Shown here: piece after piece, positions 17,764 through 25,282 of the stretch
Layout: every line of letters starts with the position of its first letter
Numbering within the stretch: the first letter of the stretch is position 1
Assembly: GCF_034670185.1 (NCBI RefSeq)
Contig: NZ_JAXMNY010000003.1
Location: 496,001-560,000, forward strand
Reading direction: 5' to 3'
Length of the DNA: 64,000 bases
Origin: Nisaea sp.
GTDB lineage: Bacteria > Pseudomonadota > Alphaproteobacteria > Thalassobaculales > Thalassobaculaceae
Position numbers and translations under genes: made by a program
Notes under the pieces: generated by a model
What the model saw: only the letters and a program-made list of their open reading frames with translations
Told to the model about the DNA's origin: nothing
Databases searched by the model: none

Positions 17764-18627
17764 ATGTTTAGAGAGTTTCGTCTTCGCAGGCTGCCGGTTT
17801 TCGTGCTGCTTTTTGCTCTTTGCAGCTGTGTTACGACGCAGCCAGATTTGTCCAAAGGTCTCAATCAGCAGAAAGCCTACGTGATCGTTGGTCGGGAAGC
17901 TGTGGCGCATGGCTGGAAAGACTATTTTGACTATAACGATACTCTGGAGTCGCAGGTGTCTTCCGAAGTAATTCGAGGAATGCCTAGCGGACGGGAGATG
18001 ATTTTTAGAAAATATAACAGCGATGGAAAATTATCCGACGTTAAATACCCAGTGAATGATAATGAGACGTTTATTGTTGATTTGAACCTTTCGCCTTTTC
18101 CTTTTCGGAATTCACTTCAGTCTATTGTTTTTGGGGGGGGCGGTCGAGGCGTTGATATCTCTGAAATAACAGACAAATTTCACGGGAAAAGCGCGCAGGT
18201 TTTTGGCGAGGGATATCTGGTTTATGATGTTTTTGAAGTTACTCCAGGGAATTGGGTCTTCGAGCGTTATAGATATGACAAATTTGGCTGTATCAATCCT
18301 CGTGGATGTGGAAACACACTTTATAATGTAATGCAATTGAAGCGTGGGCAGGTGTCGCAAAATTCGCTGGGTTTTTCTGTCTCTGCCGGAGAGTTGGTTT
18401 ATGTTGCAGATGCAAAAATAGAGTTCGATATTGTTTCAAAAAATGTCATGAATAAAAATTATTCATTCAAGAATTCGAATATGCCTGTGGATGAGGTGAG
18501 GACTTATCATTACGCCAAGAATATTAAATTTTCTTTCGGGTTAGATGTCAGTAGAATGAAGGAGGCGATGTCCAGCCGTCTCGACGTTTCACGGGTTGTC
18601 GTACGAAAGTTGAGGAGAATTAAATGA
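17764..18627 (+). CDS. putative lipoprotein of unknown function (AT-rich)
   Basis: A 287-residue predicted lipoprotein with a basic start (MFREFRLRRL), a hydrophobic stretch and a lipobox ending LCSC with Cys22. The rest is beta-rich without a recognised domain. It contains YLVYDVFEVTPGNWVFER and later LGFSVSAGELVYVADAKIE, a spacing also seen in the next gene. The base composition is clearly more AT-rich than the neighbours, with codons such as AAA, AAT and TTT common, which suggests acquisition by transfer. An eight-G run lies at 18133-18140. Function is unknown. Confidence 0.6.
   Translation: MFREFRLRRLPVFVLLFALCSCVTTQPDLSKGLNQQKAYVIVGREAVAHGWKDYFDYNDTLESQVSSEVIRGMPSGREMIFRKYNSDGKLSDVKYPVNDNETFIVDLNLSPFPFRNSLQSIVFGGGGRGVDISEITDKFHGKSAQVFGEGYLVYDVFEVTPGNWVFERYRYDKFGCINPRGCGNTLYNVMQLKRGQVSQNSLGFSVSAGELVYVADAKIEFDIVSKNVMNKNYSFKNSNMPVDEVRTYHYAKNIKFSFGLDVSRMKEAMSSRLDVSRVVVRKLRRIK
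18133..18140 (+). repeat. eight-G homopolymer tract
   Basis: A run of eight G inside the AT-rich lipoprotein gene, encoding consecutive glycines (about residues 124-126). Such tracts can slip during replication and switch a gene on and off; here only one frame is seen. Confidence 0.5.
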
Positions 18628-18722
18628 TCGAACGATCTATTCTCTCATATGATATCTACGTTGAATAATTGCACATTTATTTGAATTTATTAGAGATTTT
18701 AATGTTGAGAATGGTGTGGTCG

Positions 18723-19328
18723 ATGAAACGGCAAGTTTTTTTCTTCTTTCTAGTGTTTGGTGCTCTCAGCGGCTGTGCAAGCACGCGGGATTATCAGACG
18801 CCGAACGCGCACATAATAATGGGAGCGCGTGTGGAGCCGAAGATGCGAGAGGGCGTGATTGGTCTCTTCACACCGTCGACCAGTGCCGGGATTGGTCTGT
18901 CTCACATCCCGAAGAGGCGTGACATCCGTAATCATGCAATATCCGTTCGGGGTGGCCAGGGATGGTCGTACGAAGTGTTTCCTGTCGTCGCGGGATTGTA
19001 CATTTTAGACGATGTTTATGTGCGAGGCGGAGGAGCTCAAGGTATGGAAGTCACGCGTCTCGCCGAGACGCTGAAAAAGAAAGATGGCAGGACCAGTGTT
19101 CGTGCCGCTTATCTCTTTGATATTCCGAAAGGTTCAGTCGCATATATTGGGTCATTCGATATCGAAGCCTCAGCCTTGCCTGTCGAGATTACCGTTGTGA
19201 AGGATATAGAATCTGCGCAGGCAGCAGCAGTTGCGGCTGGGATCGATCATTCCCGGATTCAGGTGCTTGAGCGGAATCTGATCCGCGGTATGGAGAAGCT
19301 GGTGTCGGATGCGCAGAGCGGAAGCTGA
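18723..19328 (+). CDS. putative lipoprotein of unknown function
   Basis: A 201-residue predicted lipoprotein: MKRQV, a phenylalanine-rich hydrophobic core, then lipobox ALSGC with Cys18. The frame is open from 18669, but the ATG at 18723 puts the signal peptide at the true N-terminus. The plan follows the upstream lipoprotein: an AHIIMG strand after the lipobox, SYEVFPVVAGLYILDD, then AYLFDIPKGSVAYIGSFDIE. I think they are distant paralogues. The pattern (strand, PG/AG turn, strand, later GSVAYIG) resembles DUF2846-like envelope proteins, but this is weak. It is less AT-rich than the upstream gene. Confidence 0.6.
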   Translation: MKRQVFFFFLVFGALSGCASTRDYQTPNAHIIMGARVEPKMREGVIGLFTPSTSAGIGLSHIPKRRDIRNHAISVRGGQGWSYEVFPVVAGLYILDDVYVRGGGAQGMEVTRLAETLKKKDGRTSVRAAYLFDIPKGSVAYIGSFDIEASALPVEITVVKDIESAQAAAVAAGIDHSRIQVLERNLIRGMEKLVSDAQSGS

Positions 19329-19338
19329 CTTTTGCCGT

Positions 19339-20043
19339 TCAGTTGTCCTGCTTCTGCGCCATAAAATCCTCCCGCTCTGCGTCATCGACGATGCCCGCGA
19401 AATCGCCGATCCCACCCATGGTGCGCATGTAGGCGCGCCGGCTTCCCGCGTAGATGCCGAATAGTCGCCTCAATTCGGTGACGGGCTCGGGGTGGTCGTC
19501 AATGCGGATGTCGGCTTCGGCATAGGGCTCACTTCCCTGAATAAGCAGGGCTGCCGATTGTTTGCCACGCTTGTCGCCGCCTGCGGCTTCTCCTGCCTCC
19601 AGAGCCGTTAGCAGACGGTCGCCGAACTCGAGTCCGTTATGGGCTTCGTAGCTTGCCAGGGTATCGGCCACCACGGCGGGGCCGGCCAGCATGTTCCCGG
19701 CGACGGTGACGTTCTCTCCCGTCAGGTGCCCGCACCAGTCGACGCAGTTAGCGCCTGTATGGGCGAATGTGTTGCCCTTGGCGTCGACACCGTGCACCTG
19801 GCGAATTTCCCGCCCTTCATCGTGGGCGAGTGTCATTGCGAGGGCTTCGGTTATCGGCAGGCCGCGTGTCATCAGGTCCATCGCGAGCGGACCGTGCATC
19901 GGGTTGGTGTGAGCCTGGGTGGATATGGCGCCAATTCCGGCACGGGACCAGGGGCAGATGGCGCCGACGGCGAAGGCGCAAGTGGAGACGGCGATGCCGA
20001 AGCGGCCGCTCTTCGGATCACGTGCGACGATTGACCACGTCAT
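19339..20043 (-). CDS. DUF1028 domain-containing protein
   Basis: A 234-residue protein of the DUF1028 family, which has an Ntn-hydrolase-like fold and no settled reaction. The N-terminus MTWSIVARDPKSGRFGIAVST, then AICPWSRAGIGAISTQAHTN and the central GNMLAGPAVV are diagnostic. The ~65-residue C-terminal tail with PYAEADIRIDDHPEPV is the family's typical end. No signal peptide is seen. It faces the lipoprotein genes tail to tail with a 10-base gap. A truncated second copy lies at 17354-17569. Confidence 0.85.
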   Translation of the reverse strand: MTWSIVARDPKSGRFGIAVSTCAFAVGAICPWSRAGIGAISTQAHTNPMHGPLAMDLMTRGLPITEALAMTLAHDEGREIRQVHGVDAKGNTFAHTGANCVDWCGHLTGENVTVAGNMLAGPAVVADTLASYEAHNGLEFGDRLLTALEAGEAAGGDKRGKQSAALLIQGSEPYAEADIRIDDHPEPVTELRRLFGIYAGSRRAYMRTMGGIGDFAGIVDDAEREDFMAQKQDN

Positions 20044-20122
20044 GAGCTGTTCCCGTTTTTGTCGATCCGCGCGAGATTGCGCCTATATTCTGTGATTGGT
20101 CAAATTCGCCGGGTGATAGGCA

Positions 20123-20362
20123 ATGCGTAACGTGATCCTGCTCGCCGTAGTACTCCTCAGCCTTCTCGCGGGCGCCCTTTGGGGTGTTTGGGAGGTCTGG
20201 TTCGCCGTCGAGGATGTCGAGATGAGCATCCACGGATTCATTGCGCTGGCCTTGGGAGCCTTCTTCACATTGCTGCTTGGCGGCGGTCTGATGTGGCTCG
20301 CCTATTACAGCTCCAAGCACGGCTATGACGAGCGTACGCTTCACCCGGAGGACGAGGGTTAA
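20123..20362 (+). CDS. small membrane protein of unknown function
   Basis: A 79-residue protein with two predicted membrane helices: residues ~4-26 (VILLAVVLLSLLAGALWGVW) and ~40-65 (FIALALGAFFTLLLGGGLMW). A short acidic segment lies between them, and the C-terminal tail is polar. AGG stands a few bases before the ATG. Its end overlaps the convergent MerR gene by four bases. I do not recognise the family. The clean ORF and plausible topology support a real gene. Confidence 0.55.
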   Translation: MRNVILLAVVLLSLLAGALWGVWEVWFAVEDVEMSIHGFIALALGAFFTLLLGGGLMWLAYYSSKHGYDERTLHPEDEG

Positions 20363-20844
20363 TCCGGCGACCGGTAGGGCATGGTTTCCACCGGCTCATG
20401 GCTGGTGGCGCAACACTTTTCGTGGTCCGAAAGCACACCGATTATTCGGCAGTCCGCGACTGTTCCGTGCGAGCAGCTCTCCAGCATCCGCGCCAACTCT
20501 CCTTCCAGAGCCTGCAGGCGACCGATCCGCCTTCTGACTTCTCCAAGATGACGGCTGACGATTTCGTCCGCTTCCACGCAAGAGGCGGCGGGCTTGTCGG
20601 TCATCTCCAGTAGTTCGCGAATGGCATCCAGGGGAAAACCGAAATCGCGGGCATGCTTGATGAAGCCCAGCCGGTCGAGCTGATCCTGTCCGTAGATCCG
20701 TTGGTTGCCGGCGGTGCGGGCCGGTTCCGCCAGCAACCCGATGGACTCGTAATAACGGATCGTCTGCACCTTTGTGCCCGTCTGGCGGGCGAGATCGCCG
20801 ATGGGATAACGCGGGACTGTGGCGTTTGTGGCGATTTCCGTCAT
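20359..20844 (-). CDS. MerR family metal-responsive regulator
   Basis: A 161-residue MerR-type repressor/activator. The N-terminal winged HTH reads PIGDLARQTGTKVQTIRYYE and then GLLAEPARTAGNQRIY. A long dimerisation helix follows, and a cysteine-rich end (Cys in CSHGTVADC and EKCC) is typical of ZntR/CadR/PbrR-like heavy-metal sensors. The frame extends to 20901, but that start would lie inside the operator; the ATG at 20844 is preferred. It is divergent from the cation transporter and should control it through the operator at 20874-20904. Confidence 0.85.
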   Translation of the reverse strand: MTEIATNATVPRYPIGDLARQTGTKVQTIRYYESIGLLAEPARTAGNQRIYGQDQLDRLGFIKHARDFGFPLDAIRELLEMTDKPAASCVEADEIVSRHLGEVRRRIGRLQALEGELARMLESCSHGTVADCRIIGVLSDHEKCCATSHEPVETMPYRSPD

Positions 20845-20873
20845 GGCTTTCTCGAATTCTCTGTCGTTTGTCC

Positions 20874-20904
20874 TTGAACCTACAGTCGCTGTAGCTCCCA
20901 TATT
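20874..20904 (+). promoter_or_regulatory. MerR-type promoter/operator of the cation transporter
   Basis: -35 TTGAAC at 20874-20879 and -10 CATATT at 20899-20904 are separated by 19 bp, the long spacer characteristic of MerR-activated promoters. The spacer contains the perfect dyad CTACAG-TCG-CTGTAG at 20880-20894. This is the expected place for the regulator to bind and twist the DNA. Confidence 0.75.
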
Positions 20905-20939
20905 TGGGCCTGATGAGTTGATTTGTCGAGGGGCGTGCC

Positions 20940-21569
20940 ATGGCCGGCTGTTGCGGTCACGATCATGAAAATGTGGTTTTCGAAGGAATGTCAGCGGCGT
21001 ACCGCCGGGCGCTCTGGGCCGTAATCCTGATCAACGGCGTGATGTTCGTCGTCGAAATGGCCGCCGGGTTCGGCGCCGGGTCGATGGCCCTGAAGGCGGA
21101 CGCGCTCGATTTTCTGGCCGATACAGCGACCTATGCGCTCAGCTTCTATGTCATCGGAAAAGCCGCCCGGGTCCGGGCCAGCGCGGCCCTGTTCAAAGGG
21201 TTTTCACTCGCGCTCATGGGGCTCTGGGTGTTTGCCTCCACCGCCTATCAGGTGCTTGTGGTCGGTGTGCCGGAAGCAGTCGTTATGAGTTCGGTCGGTG
21301 TCCTCGCCTTCATTGCCAATATGGCCAGCGTTGGACTGCTCTATCGCTTCCGTGACGGTGACGCGAATGTCCGCTCCGTCTGGCTCTGCTCGCGCAACGA
21401 TGCGATTGGAAATGTTGCCGTGGTCATCGCCGCGGGCGGTGTCTGGTATACCGGAACCGGCTGGCCCGATCTTGCCGTTGCCGGGGTAATGGCGGGCCTG
21501 TTCTGCTGGTCCTCTTTCCAGATTATCCGTCAGGGTCTCGGGGAGATGCGGGCTGTCTCTGCAACCTGA
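20940..21569 (+). CDS. cation transporter (CDF-like)
   Basis: A 209-residue inner-membrane protein with about six hydrophobic segments and a Cys/His-rich start (MAGCCGHDHE) likely to bind metal. The ALKADALDFLADT and CSRNDAIGNVAV segments correspond to the two metal-coordinating helices of cation diffusion facilitators, but the protein lacks the long cytosolic C-terminal domain. It likely exports a divalent metal ion. Its divergent MerR regulator and operator imply metal-induced expression. Which metal is not clear from sequence. Confidence 0.75.
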   Translation: MAGCCGHDHENVVFEGMSAAYRRALWAVILINGVMFVVEMAAGFGAGSMALKADALDFLADTATYALSFYVIGKAARVRASAALFKGFSLALMGLWVFASTAYQVLVVGVPEAVVMSSVGVLAFIANMASVGLLYRFRDGDANVRSVWLCSRNDAIGNVAVVIAAGGVWYTGTGWPDLAVAGVMAGLFCWSSFQIIRQGLGEMRAVSAT

Positions 21570-21642
21570 TTGCGAGCAGCCGGCCCACGTGATTAGTGCG
21601 CCTTCATTACGATAATCTTTCTTGTTCCACGATGTGGATTCA

Positions 21643-21672
21643 TTGACTCGCACATGGTGCGGTGCAAAAAAT
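21643..21672 (+). promoter_or_regulatory. possible sigma-70 promoter of the ABC importer
   Basis: TTGACT at 21643-21648, an 18-bp spacer and AAAAAT at 21667-21672. The -35 is strong but the -10 weak. If used, transcription would begin just before the dyad at 21686-21721. Confidence 0.35.
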
Positions 21673-21685
21673 ACTCACTCCAAAC

Positions 21686-21721
21686 TAGGTAATAGACGAG
21701 GTCAACCTCGCATCTCACCTA
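21686..21721. promoter_or_regulatory. 36-bp dyad upstream of the ABC binding-protein gene
   Basis: An inner palindrome CGAGGT-CA-ACCTCG (21697-21710) and outer arms TAGGT (21686-21690) and ACCTA (21717-21721) share exactly the same centre, 21703.5. It ends 24 bases before the gene start. It could be an operator for an unlinked regulator or a hairpin in the mRNA leader. Confidence 0.5.
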
Positions 21722-21745
21722 ATAATTCGGAACAGGGATATTGAT

Positions 21746-23326
21746 ATGATTCGTTGGACACGACGCAGCCTAATGGCTCTCGCGGTCGTGGCCCTGCCTT
21801 TGGTAGGGACCCCGACTTTGGCGAGCGCCGAAACGGTTCTGCGGGTAATTCCGCACGCGGACCTGAAGAACCTCGATCCGATCTGGACGACGGCCTACAT
21901 CACTCGCAACCATGCCTATCTCATCTATGACACGCTTTTCGCGATGGATGAGAGCTTCAAGCCGCAGCCGCAGATGGTCGACACCTGGGAGACCTCTTCC
22001 GACGGTAAGGTCTGGACGTTCAACCTGCGCGACGGGTTGAAATTCCACGATGGTGCACCGGTCACTTCCACGGATGTCATCGCTTCGCTGAAGCGTTGGG
22101 GTGCCCGTGACGGCATGGGCCAGAAGCTCATGGAACAGATGGAAGAGATGGTCGCTGTCAGCGACAAGACCTTCCAGTTCAAGCTGAAAGCACCGTACGG
22201 CCTGGTGCTGGAGTCGATCGGCAAGATCTCCTCCAACGTGCCGTTCATCATGCCGGCCCGTATTGCCGCGACCGATCCGTTCGAGCAGATCCCCGAGCAT
22301 ATCGGCTCCGGCCCGTTCAAGTTCGAGGCGGACCAGTGGGTTCCGGGTTCGACCGTGGTCTATACGAAGTTCGAGGACTATGTCCCTCGCTCCGAGGCAC
22401 CGTCTGCTGCCGCTGGCGGCAAGATCGCCAAGGTCGACAAGGTGATCTGGACCTACTTCCCCGATCAGACGACCGCAATGAACGCTCTGATCGCCGGCGA
22501 AATCGACTTCTTCGAACAGCCGTCCACCGATCTGATGCCGCTGCTTTCCGCGGCGGAAGACGTGACTGCCGAAGTCAATGACCCGCTCGGCTCAATCGGC
22601 TTTGCCCGCTTCAACCATCTGCTGCCGCCGTTCGACAATGTCGAGATCCGCAAGGCAGCTACCATGGCCATGAAGCAGGAAGACTACCTGGCCGGTGCCA
22701 TCGGTGCCCCGGAGTTCTGGAAAACCTGTTTCTCGATCTACCCCTGCGGTACGCCTCTGGCGACCGAGGTGGCGGCCGAGACCATGAAAACGGGTTCCAT
22801 CGAAAAGGCCGCCGCTGCCCTGAAGGCTGCCGGTTATGACGGAACGCCCATCGTGATCATGCACCCGACGGACATTCCGGTGCTCTCCGCCTTCACCCTG
22901 ATCTCCGCCGAGAAGCTCCGCAAGGCTGGCTTCAAGGTTGATCTGCAGGCGATGGACTGGTCCACCCTGACTTCCCGCCGGGCCAAGCGTGACCCGGTTT
23001 CCGAAGGTGGCTGGAACATCTTCCATACCTGGTGGATCGGTGCGGACGTGATCGACCCGATGTCCATTGCCTTCTCCGGCGATCCGGACAAGGGCTGGTT
23101 CGGCTGGCCGGACGACGCGGCGCTCGAGAAAGCGCGTGCTGAGTTCGCTGCAGCGACAACGGCGGACGAGAAACTCGCCGCTGGCAAGAAGGTGCAGGAG
23201 CGCGTCTGGGGCATCGCAGCCTCCGCCGAGCTTGGTCAGTTCTTCGTTCCGGTTGCTTATCGGAACAATGTGAAGGGTCTGATCAAGTCTCCGGTCCAGT
23301 TCTTCTGGAACATGTCGGTCGAGTAA
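21746..23326 (+). CDS. ABC transporter substrate-binding protein, family 5 (peptide type)
   Basis: A 526-residue periplasmic binding protein of the SBP_bac_5 family, which captures peptides, glutathione-like compounds, nickel chelates or similar. The signal peptide has a twin-arginine-like start (RRSLMALAVV) and probable cleavage after ALAS-A28. Hallmarks include KNLDPIWTTAYITRNHAYLIYDTL in the first lobe (given in part), WTFNLRDGLKFHDGAPVTS and GSGPFKFE. It is the first gene of a complete importer with two permeases and a fused ATPase. The ligand cannot be predicted. Confidence 0.9.
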   Translation: MIRWTRRSLMALAVVALPLVGTPTLASAETVLRVIPHADLKNLDPIWTTAYITRNHAYLIYDTLFAMDESFKPQPQMVDTWETSSDGKVWTFNLRDGLKFHDGAPVTSTDVIASLKRWGARDGMGQKLMEQMEEMVAVSDKTFQFKLKAPYGLVLESIGKISSNVPFIMPARIAATDPFEQIPEHIGSGPFKFEADQWVPGSTVVYTKFEDYVPRSEAPSAAAGGKIAKVDKVIWTYFPDQTTAMNALIAGEIDFFEQPSTDLMPLLSAAEDVTAEVNDPLGSIGFARFNHLLPPFDNVEIRKAATMAMKQEDYLAGAIGAPEFWKTCFSIYPCGTPLATEVAAETMKTGSIEKAAAALKAAGYDGTPIVIMHPTDIPVLSAFTLISAEKLRKAGFKVDLQAMDWSTLTSRRAKRDPVSEGGWNIFHTWWIGADVIDPMSIAFSGDPDKGWFGWPDDAALEKARAEFAAATTADEKLAAGKKVQERVWGIAASAELGQFFVPVAYRNNVKGLIKSPVQFFWNMSVE

Positions 23327-23342
23327 TCTCGCCCGTCGGAAA

Positions 23343-23370
23343 GCCGCCCGGATCGCCTGATCCGGGCGGC
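23343..23370 (+). other. intercistronic stem-loop after the binding-protein gene
   Basis: A perfect 12-bp stem, GCCGCCCGGATC at 23343-23354 pairing with GATCCGGGCGGC at 23359-23370, around a GCCT loop. No T-run follows, so it is more likely to protect the 3' end of the binding-protein mRNA, or to attenuate read-through, than to be a full terminator. Confidence 0.7.
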
Positions 23371-23444
23371 TCCTCTGATATGCTCTGCCCTCCGGCCGCC
23401 AAGGCCCGTACTGGCGACAGACGCCTTGAGGAGCTTACCTCTCC

Positions 23445-24389
23445 ATGCTGACCTATGTGTTGAAGCGCGTGCTCTCGACCATCCCCGTGATGGTGATTGT
23501 GGCCGTGCTGGTTTTCCTTCTTCTGCGCCTTGCGCCGGGGGATCCTGCTGCGGTGATCGCGGGGGATTATGCGACTGCCGAGGATGTCGAGCGCATCCGC
23601 ACCCAGCTCGGGCTGAACGACCCGATGTTCGTGCAGCTCTGGCGCTGGATCCTGCAGCTCGCCTCGGGCGATCTGGGTACCGCGATCTTCTCCAAGAAGC
23701 CGGTGATGGAGCTGATCGGTCAGCGGATCGAGCCGACCCTGCTGCTTTCCTTGTGCACGATTGTGTTCGCGGTCGCCGTTGCGGTACCGCTCGGAACCAT
23801 CGCGGCCTGGAAATCGGGATCGCTCATCGACCGGTTCGTCATGTTCTTTTCAGTCGGCGGTTTCTCGGTGCCGGTCTTCGTGCTGGCCTATTGCCTGATT
23901 TATGTGCTGGCGATGCAGCTCAAGATCCTGCCGGTCCAGGGTTACAAGTCGCCGTTCGACCACGGGCTCCTCACTTTCCTCCGACACATGGTGCTCCCGG
24001 TCCTGGCGCTCTCGGTGATCTTCATCTCGCTGATCGCACGGATGACCCGGGCCTCGGTCATGGAGGTTCTGGAAGAGGATTATGTCCGGACTGCTCGTGC
24101 AAAGGGCCAGTCCGAATGGAAAATCCTGATGAAGCACGCTGTACGTAATGCGGCGGTGCCGATTGTGACCGTGATCGGTGTTGGCATCGCGCTGCTGATC
24201 GGCGGTGTGGTGGTGACAGAGTCGGTCTTCAATATTCCTGGCCTCGGGCGTCTTGTGCTCGATGCGGTGCTGGCCCGCGATTACCCGGTGATCCAGGGGC
24301 TGATCCTGTTCTTCAGCTTTATCTACATTCTGATCAACTTGTTGATCGATCTCTCCTACACCCTGTTTGACCCGAGGATCAGGTACTGA
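23445..24389 (+). CDS. ABC transporter permease (DppB type)
   Basis: A 314-residue integral membrane permease with about six helices. The N-terminus MLTYVLKRVLSTIPVMVIVAV and the RLAPGDPAAVIAG segment are typical of the DppB/GsiC branch. The EAA loop that contacts the ATPase is visible as EEDYVRTARAKGQSEWKIL. It lies about 120 bases after the binding-protein gene, across the stem-loop. Its stop overlaps the start of the second permease. Confidence 0.9.
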   Translation: MLTYVLKRVLSTIPVMVIVAVLVFLLLRLAPGDPAAVIAGDYATAEDVERIRTQLGLNDPMFVQLWRWILQLASGDLGTAIFSKKPVMELIGQRIEPTLLLSLCTIVFAVAVAVPLGTIAAWKSGSLIDRFVMFFSVGGFSVPVFVLAYCLIYVLAMQLKILPVQGYKSPFDHGLLTFLRHMVLPVLALSVIFISLIARMTRASVMEVLEEDYVRTARAKGQSEWKILMKHAVRNAAVPIVTVIGVGIALLIGGVVVTESVFNIPGLGRLVLDAVLARDYPVIQGLILFFSFIYILINLLIDLSYTLFDPRIRY

Positions 24390-25282
24390 TGACAGCGACA
24401 GTTCCTCAACAGATGCCTGACGACGACATTCTTCCGGAAAAGCAGCAGCCGTCGACTTTCGCGCTGATGATGCGGAACAGGTCGGTGTTCTGGGGCGGCG
24501 TCTTGCTGCTGATCATGGCGGCAATCGCGATCATATGGCCGCTCTTTACCGGATCACCGACCGAGCAGAATGTGATGAGTCGACTGAAGCCACCGTCGGC
24601 TGGTTTCTGGTTTGGCACGGACTTTCTGGGGCGCGATATTTTCGTCCGGGTTGTTCACGGTGGGCGGATTTCGCTCGTCGTCGGCATTTCCGTGGCTGCA
24701 ATCGCCACCGTGATTGGTCTGTTGACTGGTCTGGTCGCCGGCTATGTCCGCTGGCTCGATGCGCCTGTGATGCGGGTCATGGATGGCTTGATGGCGATCC
24801 CGGCGATCCTGCTGGCGATTGCCATGATCTCGATTTCAGGTGCGACCCTGGCCACCGTCGTTGTCGCCATTACCATTCCTGAAATTCCGCGGGTTGTCCG
24901 ACTGGTTCGCGCCGTTGTGCTGACGGTGCGGGATGAGCCCTATGTCGAAGCGGCGATTGCCTCCGGCACTCGGCTTCCGGCGATTCTGATCCGGCATATC
25001 CTGCCGAATACCATTGCGCCGATGATCGTGCAGGCCACCTACATCTGTGGCGCGGCGATGCTGACCGAGTCCATCCTCGGCTTCCTCGGAGCCGGCATCC
25101 CGCCGGAGATCCCAAGCTGGGGCAATATCATGTCCGAGGGGCGGACCTATTTCCAGCTCACCCCCTGGATCATTTTCTTTCCCGGGGTCGCACTCGCGCT
25201 GACCGTCCTTGCCGTGAATATCGTCGGCGATGGTTTGCGTGACACGCTTGATCCCCGTATTGCCCGGAAGATGCGCGTATGA
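24389..25282 (+). CDS. ABC transporter permease (DppC type)
   Basis: A 297-residue permease of the DppC/GsiD branch. After a polar N-terminal ~25 residues comes the first helix, then the conserved FWFGTDFLGRDIFVRVVHGGR element found in this family (given as FGTDFLGRDIF). The EAA loop reads EPYVEAAIASGTRLPAILI, and the C-terminal GDGLRDTLDPR is typical. It forms the channel with the DppB-type permease. It overlaps both neighbours by a few bases, so the genes are translationally coupled. Confidence 0.9.
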   Translation: MTATVPQQMPDDDILPEKQQPSTFALMMRNRSVFWGGVLLLIMAAIAIIWPLFTGSPTEQNVMSRLKPPSAGFWFGTDFLGRDIFVRVVHGGRISLVVGISVAAIATVIGLLTGLVAGYVRWLDAPVMRVMDGLMAIPAILLAIAMISISGATLATVVVAITIPEIPRVVRLVRAVVLTVRDEPYVEAAIASGTRLPAILIRHILPNTIAPMIVQATYICGAAMLTESILGFLGAGIPPEIPSWGNIMSEGRTYFQLTPWIIFFPGVALALTVLAVNIVGDGLRDTLDPRIARKMRV

